From Abelmoschus esculentus (taxonomy: Eukaryota; Streptophyta; Magnoliopsida; Malvales; Malvaceae): a stretch of 64,000 nucleotides of DNA. Positions 24,391-33,921 of the stretch are shown here, piece after piece. The stretch lies in the NCBI GenBank assembly GCA_035048815.1, contig JAUCBN010000042.1:868001-932000 (forward strand). Direction: 5' to 3'. The translations under genes and the position numbers were made by a program. Positions within the stretch are counted from its first letter, which is position 1. Each line of letters opens with the position of its first letter. Below the pieces are notes generated by a model that saw only the letters and a program-made list of their open reading frames with translations, did no database searches and was not told the origin of the DNA.

Positions 24391-27233
24391 ATGGCATCAC
24401 TCGGTTTCTGTTGCCCAACAAGTTCTTTGCTTCTCTCTTCATCTGTCGTTAACCGTTCAAGAAACTTGCAGGGTCGTTTCATTGCAAGCTCCAGCACTGG
24501 CAGCAGTGAGCTAATGACTAAATCAGCTGTTGGTGAAACAGCTGAAAGGTCAAGAACAAGCTTGGGGTTGAAGAACTTGACTGAGATTTTCTGGGTTGAT
24601 GTTCATAGTGCTGAAGGGAGACCATTGACTGTTGAGCTTCGAGAACCGATGAACATCGGGTGTTCGACGCTTGAAAAAGTCGAGAATGTGGCTGTACGAG
24701 TTGAACTCAGCAATGGGTGTGTTGGGTGGGGTGAGGTTCAAGTGGTTCCTAGGCCTGGGGTTAACTGGAACCAAACTGCTGCTCTTGAGACAGTGGGAAA
24801 AGCTTGTGAATTTCTTAGCCAGGGACCTCCACTCACTTTGAATTTGGTTCTACATCAGATTTCAGAAATGTTCCCTGGTACTCAATTTGCTTCTGTAAGT
24901 ACATCATGCTTTCAATAATCATATTTCTTGAAGTATTCATGTCACATAGATATGAGATGATGAGTTCTTAAGATCTACATATATGGAATTTTTTTTACAA
25001 AATTCTAATTATACTTTCTGATGGATACATTCTTAGGTCCCTTTAGTATTGAATCCTCCTTATGATTTTGGTCTTTGTATGAAGGTTAGAGCTGGGTTAG
25101 AAATGGCCTTGATTGATGCAGTTGCTAATAACATTGATGTGCCCCTATGGAGATTATTTGGAGGAGTGTCCAATTCCTTGTCCACTGCTGTTACAGTTAA
25201 GTATTGCATATGATGTTCGGATTCTTTATTTTTCAATACAGTCGTGTTCGATACAAATATTTAAATACGAAAAAGAGTATAATCTTTTAAATATACGGAA
25301 AAAAATGGTACATGTGTATATTACTCGTTTGAATATAGGTGTTGGGTATGGGAATGTTCCAACGAAGGCTCAACTTTTTCCAAGTTATCTCATGACTAGA
25401 ACTTTAGAAGGTCTTGGAGAGCCATATCTCCATACCATATATGAATATAGGCTGAGCTAAGGGGACAAGGGTGGTATTGGTCCCCTAAAATGGGAGAATC
25501 TCTTTATGATTTCATTTTGTCCCCTTAAAATATTTCAGGAATTTCAGGATTCGCCGTCGGTGCCGTATATAAATATCAGATCAAATTACTTAAAAAATAA
25601 ATGAAATAGGACCAACATGGCACATTACATTACAAAGACTGTTTTAACTCAGTTTCATGGTTGTGATGGAGGCCTAATAATTTCCATATATACAGATTCC
25701 AACTACTTCCTCTGCCAAAGCATTTGATCTGGCTGCTGAATATTGCAAACTAGGATTCAAGACATTGGAGATTAAACTGGGAAGGAACCTAAATGCAGAT
25801 ATTGAAGTTCTTCAAGCCATAAGAACAGCTCACCCTAATTGCTTGTTTATGTTAGATGCAAATGAGGGTTACACTTCAGAGGAAGCCATTGAAGTTCTTG
25901 ACAAGCTAAATGGTAAGGAATTTCAACCATTGTCAAGTTGAATTACAATGAGATAATGATCTATGTTACTTTGACTTAAGTGATACCGTCCAGCACGGGT
26001 ATGCCGGTATGGTCATTTTTGCCTCAGATTTTCATGTATTTGGAAGTTCCTTGAAGAACAATATCCATCCTCATATCTAGATATGTGTTGAAAACGAATA
26101 TTTTAAGAAAAATGAAGAATCAAATGACAATTTGTTGTATGCAGAAAAAGGGTTGACTCCTATACACTTTGGACAACCAGTTCATAGAGATGACTGGAGA
26201 GGCCTTGGTGATGTGAGTAATGTTGCAAGACATAAGTATGGGATATCTGTTGTAGCAGATGAAAGTTGCAGGGATCTGATTGACATTAAAAAACTTATGG
26301 AGGAAGATCTTGTGGATTTCATCAACATTAAATTATCCAAATTTGGGGTTCTTGGTATCCTTGAAATTGTTGAAATGGTTAAAAAATCTGGATTGAAACT
26401 TATGATTGGTAGTGTGGCTGAAACTAGACTTGCCACTGGTGTTGCTGGTCATTTAGCAGCTGGCCTTGGTTGCTTCAAGTAAGTGTATCTCTTCCTTCAT
26501 ATATATCATCCATTACATGTATCTAGAATTTTGAAGCAAAATAAGTAAAAATCTCAAACAAATCAAAATTTTAAGTTCTGGTGCAACTTTGTTTGCAGAT
26601 ATGTTAATATCAGTGCACCCATTTTGTTATCAGAAGATCCAGTTGTAGGAGGCTATGAAGGTACAATTTCTTTTATTTCTGTAAGAAGCCAAACTATTTT
26701 ATACAAACTTGAATATAAGTGTCGGATATGGTAAACACCGGAGAAATTATATCATTAATCATTTTCGTCACGTCATTTATGAGACTAACCAATTAAATGC
26801 ATCCGCTTCATTAATTTTTTTATCTTTACTTTTTTACCAAGTGAATCTTTATTTAGTAAAAACTATTATTGAATTTAATTTATAGTAAATATTAGTGAAG
26901 ATTTACTTGGTAAAAAAATGAGAAAAAAATAATAATAAAATGAATGTATTTGACATGACGGGAATGACCCATGATATAATTCCTCCCAACACTGACATGA
27001 TCAATTTTTTACTAAGATCTTTCGCATATTTAAAGAATTATTAGAGGTTATATCTCCATGCTCTTGTGTCGCATACGAGTTTCGAACACAAATATTTGAA
27101 AACAATGGTAATAAAGATTTTGAACAACATTGCTTTCAAGAACATATTAACATATTAAGTTTTTGCTGTGCTAGTTTCTGGTTCGAATTACAAGTTTGTG
27201 AATAGCAGAGGGCAAGGAGGTTTTCTCAAATGA
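24391..27233 (+). CDS. Enolase-superfamily L-Ala-D/L-Glu epimerase-like protein, plastid-targeted
   Basis: Member of the muconate-lactonizing/dipeptide-epimerase branch of the enolase superfamily; bacterial relatives epimerise Ala-Glu dipeptides from cell-wall turnover. The plant substrate is not established. Six exons, 24391-24894, 25085-25195, 25696-25912, 26145-26478, 26599-26660 and 27175-27233, agree in phase and give 428 residues. The Ser-rich, acid-poor N-terminus of about 55 residues looks like a chloroplast transit peptide. The barrel has K232 (EIKLG), the first metal ligand D259 (DANEGY), the third D316 (VADES) and the second base K340 (NIKLS). The second metal ligand, normally Glu in an FEQPV motif, is Gly287 here (HFGQPV, codon 26171-26173), and the first Lys of the usual KxK is Glu230. 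Intron 2 uses the donor GTTAAG. Confidence 0.85.
26033..26121 (-). repeat. Dispersed repeat, copy B
   Basis: Lies in intron 3 of the epimerase gene, same orientation as copy A, from CATGTATTTGGAAG to AAAAATGAAGAATC. Confidence 0.6.
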
Positions 27234-28868
27234 AATCTTCTCCCATGGTGAGTTTTCATTTACTTTAATCACATTTTTCATGGTTTAAATCAGAGTTTCA
27301 TAATTCTATGTGCCCTAGTTCATTATAGAAACTATTTTATTTCCTATGTCTAGATATTTTTTAAAAAATTCTTATTTTTTTCAAAAAAATACTAATAAGG
27401 GAAAAGTAGGATGGTGATGGATGTATGCAACATACATGGATGCAATGATGTTTCCAAAAAATTAAAAAAATATGTATGTATACATTCATTATTCATACAT
27501 GAATCAAAGTAAAATCGAATCGAGTTTTATGTACGTAAAATTTTTTACCAATAATCTAAATATTTTGCAGACATTGACTGGATTTTGCTGCCTGAAACAA
27601 AGGACTGAAATAAATCAATGGTTACTGTCTTTGCTAAACAATCTGGTATTTCCTTATATACTTCATTGCAGTACAGTATCAGTAAGATCAAAGTTTAATT
27701 TTGTATAAATTTCTATAAATAAACATTGCATGAGTGCTGAAATATGAAATATTTTTCCCTATGTATAAATTTTAATAGGTAAATAATTTATAATATTTTT
27801 AATATCGATATTTAAAATTCTGATCTTGCTTAAAGAATTTAATTGAATCGTTGATTTGTATTTAAGACTTTAATACATTATTTATATAACATTGGAAAAT
27901 CAATATTTCATAAATAAGAACAAATGTATGTTGTACGAGTCCTTAAACTCAAGTGGTTAAAGGAACGGTTGTTATTCTTAGAGGTCACGGTTTTGAACAC
28001 CAGTGATACCTACAGATTGGTGGTTGTTTCATTAGGAGTATCAGTAAGAATGCAACTTTTAAGTCTCAAATTTCGAATTTGCTCAAATTTGGAGCCTTTA
28101 ATGCTTGAACTATGTTCAGCCAACCATTTTATGACACCTGTGTTTCGGATCCGGATAAAATCCGATTAGATTGATTTGATCTATTTATTGATTGATTTAA
28201 TCGAAAATTTTTGGTATCTAATTATTTTCTTTTAAAAATTTGAATCACATATATAAAAATTTTAGATCAGATATGAATAATTATTTTATATTCGGATGGG
28301 ATATCCAATTAATCGATATTAAAAAAATTTAAATATTTTATAGATATAAATCTTGTTGTATTCGATACTTATTTGTTATATATAAAAATTTAAAATTTTC
28401 ATAGATAAAATCTTGTTATATTCGATAACTTGTTAATTGCTATATTTAAAAACTTAAATTTTTTATGTACGGGACTATCGAATTAAAAAATAAAATTATA
28501 AATTCAAATATTTACATATTCAAATATCTAATTTAAAATTTTCGTATTCAAAAACCAAATATTTAAAATTTTAAATCAATTATAAACTAATAAAATATCT
28601 ATTCAAAAATTTTAAATATTAATAAATTAAAATTAATCGGATCAGATTTTCAAAATACACACCCGTACCTATGTCTAGGTGTGTAAACGAGCCGAGTTGA
28701 GCTTGAGTAGTGCTAAGCTCGGCTCGGCTCGTTAAGATTTCGAGTTGAGTTTGAGCTTAAGTAATTTTAATCGAGCTTAAAAAATCAAAGCTCGTCTCGT
28801 CTCGTTAAGAACTCGAGTCAAGTTCGAGCTTTTTTCGAGTTTTATCGATTCAAGTATTGGCCGATTTT
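27234..28868. other. Intergenic spacer, AT-rich, with degenerate repeats
   Basis: No gene seen. At 27935-28025 the sequence CTCAAGTGGTTAAAGG followed by GGTCACGGTTTTGAACACC resembles the A and B boxes of a tRNA-derived SINE, weakly. From 28690 there is a GCTCGGCTCG/CGAGTTGAGTTTGAG degenerate repeat. Confidence 0.5.
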
Positions 28869-29077
28869 TGATTGTGTTAGACTCGAGCAACTCTTATCTC
28901 TAAAGTCTCATTTAAAGTCAAATGGAGAAAAAATATTGAGTAACTCTTTGATCGTGTTAGACTCGAGTAACTCTTATCTCTCAAGTCTCATTTAAAGTCT
29001 AATGGAGAAAAAACTTTGAGTAACTCTTTGATCGTGTTAGACTCGAGTAACTCTGGTCTCTCAAGTCTCATGTAAAT
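28869..29077 (+). repeat. 80-bp tandem repeat, 2.6 copies
   Basis: Units start at 28869, 28949 and 29029, each opening TGATYGTGTTAGACTCGAG. Two full 80-bp copies differ at a handful of positions and the third is truncated after about 49 bp. Confidence 0.85.
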
Positions 29078-29169
29078 TTTAGGTTTTAGTACGTTATTTT
29101 AAGGTTTAAGACTTATATTTAAGGTTTTAAGTTTAGAAATTTAGATTTTAAATTATAAAAAATAGTATA

Positions 29170-29335
29170 TTTATATTTTTCAGTAGCTCGTGAGTTTTTT
29201 GAGTCGGGTACCTTATAACTCGATTCGGTTCGTCTCGTCAATAACTCGAGTCGAATTCGATTTCGAACCGAGTTCAATCGAGTCAAATTTTGACCGAACT
29301 TTAACCGAATCGAGTTACTCGAACTCGCGATCTGT
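29170..29335. repeat. Degenerate CTCGAGTTCGA-rich tract
   Basis: Overlapping ACTCGAGT, TTCGATTTCGAAC and CGAACTCG-type words in both strands. It leaves open frames on both strands that are not genes. Confidence 0.6.
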
Positions 29336-29874
29336 TTTATCTCATTTACAAGCTTACGTATGTCCACGATTTTTTTCCAAGTCAATATGGAAGTTGAGTG
29401 CAAGTTCTTATAGGCGAAGGCATGTTTCAGTGTCCCCATCTTTAGTTTTCCTTTTTGTTTTATTTTTCTCAGTAGACTCGGAGACTTTTAATATTCCTGT
29501 GGCTCACTCCACACGGCACGCCTGATATTATTAACTCAGTAGTCCTTACCCTCACAACTTACAAGTTATTAGGGGCTTATTTATAAATTTTAAAAAATAA
29601 CAACTTAGGACATCTATTTTAATTTATAAGAACTTAATACTAAAAAAAGCAATTTAACTATTTATATATTACAAATTAGAAGTTGAAATTCACAAGTTTA
29701 CCAATAATTGGATTAATTTCATAGTTTTTGAAAAATACAAGGACCCAAAACTAACAATTCGAATAATTCATGTAAAGTACAAGAACAAAATTTGATAAAT
29801 TAAGACAAACTAGTTTTCTTAATTTCTTTTGTAAACCAGAGGGATTGCATCGAGAGTTAAACCCTAATTCGGTG

Positions 29875-30053
29875 AACCCTGTTCACCACGTCATCCATAG
29901 TTCAAACAATCAGGACCGTTGATCTTTAAATAACTACCTAATAACTACCTATCCACTAAGTCCATGTAGGAAAGAGGTGATGATTCACTTGAAAAAAATT
30001 AAGATCAACGGTCCTGATTGCTTGGGACCATGGATGACGTGGTGAACAGGGTT
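29875..30053. mobile_element. Foldback MITE, about 180 bp with 50-bp inverted ends
   Basis: The first 52 bp, from AACCCTGTTCACCACGTCAT to CCGTTGATCTT, is the near-perfect reverse complement of the last 52 bp; only a few positions in the middle differ. The interior is about 75 bp. No clear target-site duplication is visible, so the superfamily is left open. A diverged relative lies at 31225-31330. Confidence 0.75.
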
Positions 30054-30251
30054 AATCGTATAATTTTTCCTAATTCAATGAGTAGAAGTCCTTTGTCCCT
30101 TAATCATACCTCCTCTTATATCCTTGTTAAACAATTCTTAAAAAGTAATTTTTAAACGTTAATCCTAATTTTTTACATCATAAACTCTAAATCCTAAATT
30201 TTATGTTTTAAAAAATACATTTTATCTTTAATTTCCTGAACTTTAATCGCA

Positions 30252-30273
30252 ATATATATATATATATATATAT
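30252..30273. repeat. TA microsatellite
   Basis: Eleven uninterrupted AT/TA dinucleotides about 75 bp before the first ectodomain ATG. The right-arm copy has no counterpart, because homology between the arms begins later. Confidence 0.85.
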
Positions 30274-30347
30274 CCATGTTTATAGCTATGTTTCATCATA
30301 GTTCACTTTCTTCTATATCATTGTATATGAAAATTTAGGAAAAGAAA

Positions 30348-31158
30348 ATGAATTATCTTTCTTCTTCTTCATCATCATCATCTCTTCCTCTAACTGTGTT
30401 ACGGCTATTATTCATCATGCATGGTCTTGATATTTCACTAAGCAGTTTTCTGATCTACCAAAATTGCGTTGAAGTGAGATTCGAATGTGGGAACATCTCC
30501 ATCGGATATCCTTTCTTTGGCGGTGATCGATGGCCGGAATGCGGTCATCCCGGTTTGGAGCTTCTATGTGACGACCATACTAATCGTACCACCATTGATA
30601 TGGTGGGGGTAAAATATGAGGTGATGGCCATTCATCGTGACCTTCGAACTCTAAGGCTTACGAGGGAGGACTTGTTGCTCGACAATGGCTTTTGTCGACC
30701 TCAAACTCCCATCAAAGATTCCATCATAGATTCTGAGTTATTCGAACTTGCTCCTCCTCCTCCTCCTGCTCTCGGTTATACTAATATTACTTTGTTTTAT
30801 GACTGTCCACCTTCCATGTCATCCCCATGGAATCTTGGAAACTTCTCTTGCACTGATTCAGACTACAAGAATGTTTCGATAACTATGGACAAATTCCGTT
30901 TAGATGGATGCTCAGACAGCGTTGCTGTTACCGTTTTTCAAACTGATTGGACAGTACTAAAGGGTAATCCTTCCTTGCTTTTGCTTTTGAAAGTAGCCAT
31001 GGCAACAGGGTTCGGGGTGAACTGGAAGGAGGATACGGCAGCCTGCCGCAAGTGCAATGCTTCCGGCGGAGCCTGTGGTTTTAACTTGAGTAACAACCAA
31101 ACATTCTGCTACTGTCCACATGGAAATCAGACTTTACCCAACGAATGCGGTGGCCAAG
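30348..31158 (+). CDS. LRK10-like ectodomain exon 1, GUB_WAK + WAK_assoc (no own kinase)
   Basis: Encodes 270 residues: an N-terminal signal/hydrophobic segment after a serine run, a cysteine-rich GUB_WAK_bind domain (CGNISIGYPFFGG, CGHPGLELLC) and a WAK_assoc-type domain (CRKCNASGGACGFN, CYC). Such ectodomains are extracellular and presumed to bind cell-wall material. The exon ends at a phase-1 donor, CAAG|GTATGT. No kinase, transmembrane or stop-containing exon of its own is visible before the next ectodomain exon at 32036. It could therefore splice to the shared mini-exon at 35266, or give a short secreted protein by reading into the intron (stop at 31196). Nearly identical to the exon at 46072-46882, same length of 811 bp. 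Confidence 0.75.
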
Positions 31159-31224
31159 GTATGTACTATGTGCATTTCATTTCTAGTCTTGACTAACACT
31201 AATATATGTCTGGAAAAATATTTA

Positions 31225-31330
31225 TCACGTCATCCGTAATCTCAATCAATCAGATTTATTCATCTTAATTTTTTTAAGGTAATTCATCACTTCGTTCCTA
31301 CCTATAATTAGTAAGAACGGTATTAATTGT
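31225..31330 (-). mobile_element. Diverged partial copy of the foldback MITE
   Basis: CACGTCATCC, AATCAATCAG and CATCTTAATTTTTTTAAGG, then a TCATCACTTCGTTCCTACC word, follow the reverse complement of the right half of the element at 29875. Present only in the left arm. Confidence 0.55.
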
Positions 31331-32035
31331 TTAGACCATCGCCGTCAGTCTTTGAGGATGGTGCCCAAGAGTTGAATCAAAGAAAACCTAAAATAAAAAA
31401 AAATATATATCTTAAAATAAATAAATAAATAAAGATAGGATGCAAAGTCTCACACATCTCAAAAAAAACCAAATATTCAAATTATATAAATTCATATATA
31501 GGGTGAATAAATATTTTCTTACCGGTTGTTTCATTCGGGTTACTATAAAATTCAAAGCTTAGAATTTATAATTTAGAAGTAAATTTTTCTTCCGTTTTAA
31601 CTTTGAAAATTCCAAACTCCTGTAAACTTCTTACCTTGAACAAGAAATTGTAGGAGACTTTTGTTTCAAAGCTCCTGACACCTTGGAATTATCAGATCCC
31701 TTAGTCAGGTTGCAGCCGAAAGAAGTTACCTTTGGTCGCATTTTGTTTATCATGATTCACGGCTATGGTCTCACCATCGAGTCTGGAAACTTAATTGGTC
31801 TTATTTTCAAGTAATTCCCATCAAATTCTGCCACTGAAGATTTCGTCTTGTCTACACTATAAATTATAATACATCCATCCATAGAGACTTCTGGAACTTT
31901 CCACGCCATTTTTTCCAACACCTGATGTAATTTACTGCATATTTCTAGATTAGAAAAGGACACCAAGGTTGACCCTTAATGATTAATGACAATTCATATA
32001 TCCGTTCAACCCGGCACTGTTGTAAAACCAACAAG

Positions 32036-32804
32036 ATGCAGCCGATTGCTTTCCAAATATCTTCCTTCCTGTCCCTCTTATGCTTTCTCCTTGTGTTGAT
32101 CGGAGTTCCGACGGCTTTATCTGTCGACGATCCTCGATATTCTGAATGCAGGACAACGTTAACATGCGGAAGCGTAGCAAATATCGGTTACCCTTTCTGG
32201 GGAATGAACCGCTCGAGTAACTGTGGCCAACCAGGATTCGAGTTGTTGTGTGAGAATGATGTAGCTAAAATCATGATGAATGAGAATATGTTACGAGTTC
32301 TTGATATAAGCCCTGGACGACAGAGTCTTACGGTTGCTAGAGAGGACTACTGGAATGGTTATTGTCCCAGGGAACTAATCGACACTACAATCGACTTTAA
32401 TCACTTTGATTATGGCCCGAACCTTCGGAACCTCACCCTATTCTACGGTTGTTACCTACCTGCAACCTCGACATATATTCTTCTTTCTAACTGCACCATA
32501 AATGGTACCCTCATGGATGTGTCATATTCTACTAGAAACTTTCTGGCTGATCCTCGCCCCATGTTTTGCCCAAGAAGTGTCATGGTACCAGTTTATGAAA
32601 CAGCAGCACGGGATCTCGAGGTTAACCCAATGACTATATTACAGGCTTTAAGAGGAGGTTTTGAGTTGCTATGGGAAGTGGATAACGATGAATGCAGAAG
32701 ATGCAGAGATTCAGATGGGGTTTGCGGATATAATCAGACCTTAAATAGTTTCATTTGCTTTTGCAAAGATCAACCTAGTGAAAGCACATGTTTAACAACA
32801 AAAG
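32036..32804 (+). CDS. LRK10-like ectodomain exon 2 (left arm only, no own kinase)
   Basis: Encodes 256 residues: a signal peptide (MQPIAFQISSFLSLLCFLLV), a GUB_WAK_bind domain (CGSVANIGYPFWGMN, CGQPGFELLC) and a WAK_assoc region (CRRCRDSDGVCGYN, FICFC). It ends at a phase-1 donor, AAAG|GTACGT, the same phase as the other ectodomain exons, so it is compatible with the shared mini-exon at 35266. The ATG at 32036 is preferred over an in-frame one 19 codons upstream because it opens directly into the signal peptide. Without splicing, translation stops at 32815. The right arm lacks this exon. It is clearly more divergent from exons 1 and 3 than the copies in the two arms are from each other. Confidence 0.75.
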
Positions 32805-32875
32805 GTACGTTATAGCTCTTTCTCTCTATGATTTTGCTCAGCAGTTTGTTGTTGCAAAACTTACTGGTGCATCGA

Positions 32876-33921
32876 ATATCTCAAGTCTTAAGTCATAACC
32901 CTCTTTGCTTGGCTCATCCTGAAGTCCAAATGATCATAGCAGTTGCAGCAAATTGGCCTTTTCTGCATAGGATTGCATCCTAATCTCTCTAAGCAGCCAA
33001 CGACTTCATTAAATCTAATCACTTCGATCGGTTCATACCAATTCAGCTTCAAATTCCATTTTTCCATCACTGCTTCATTAGCTGATAAAACGTAGGATCT
33101 CACCATTTTGTTTCTTAAACATTCAGCCACTGTTAGATGCAGAATCATTTGCTTAGAGTCTTTTTCAGAGAGCCTCCCCCTCCATATATATAATCTTCCA
33201 TAAATTGTAGAGACAGATGTTTATCCTACTCTTACAACCAATCCTTTGCGTAAGAACTCTGTTCACAAGGTTTGAATCATGTTTCTCAATTCCGTCAAGT
33301 CTATCTCGAACATTATTCACCACGAGGCTAAACAAATGTGTTTCCGACCATCCTTGGCGTCTGTGAGACCGATTATTTCTTTATATCGAGATATAATAAA
33401 TGTATGCATTCCAAGAAATTCATAGAATAACTGAGGTTGCAGTTCTCCTCTTGGTCTCATTCACAGCTCAACTCAACTCCTCTTGCCACGAATAGAAAGA
33501 ACTTGACACCACAAATTTACCGAAAAGTTGCAATCAAAATACAAATGATTTCTTGTATCTTCCTCGTGGCAGAGTATGCAATTGATTAATATATGTAGAA
33601 CTGTCTTGTTTCTCCGTGTCTATGTTCCTACCATACGGAGACGGAGACTCTCCTGTCGTAGGTCCAGGTAGTCTCCGTGTCTAAACTGAGTTTATACCTT
33701 CTGAGTTCATAGTCCTGGGAGCGGTACTATAGGAAACCATGTTATTCACACTTGAGCTATATTCTTACCTAAATTTCCTTTGACTGACGCTTAATCGTGA
33801 CCTGCAAAGGAAACTTCCTTTGGAAAAAACTTTCAAGTTTGAATTCGTCAAAGACCAACTACTTTGATTCTTGAGATGAACAACCATTTATCTGGAGTGT
33901 TTTCATTTTGTATCCAACCAC
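32876..33921. other. Shared non-coding segment of both arms with a decayed ORF
   Basis: Conserved between the arms (right arm about 44936-45970). On the minus strand of this arm it holds an 86-codon frame at 33148-32888 that I do not recognise, containing CLERLGCNPMQKRPICCNCY. The counterpart at 45702-45962 has a stop inside it, so it is not under constraint now. It may be a relic of an older insertion. The promoter of ectodomain exon 3 must lie in its last part. Confidence 0.5.

Noticed and set aside
29119..29525. Overlapping frames on both strands of about 110 codons
   Set aside because: They are a by-product of the TCGA/CTCGAG-rich degenerate tract, in which stop codons are rare in several frames. 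Composition is repetitive and no motif is present.
29875..30053. microRNA precursor
   Set aside because: The arms match along their whole length and carry transposon-like ends, and a relative occurs nearby. A foldback MITE is the simpler reading.
31763..31966. 67-codon minus-strand frame between ectodomain exons 1 and 2
   Set aside because: No recognised domain, no splice-compatible partner and no counterpart in the right arm. Kept only as unexplained sequence.
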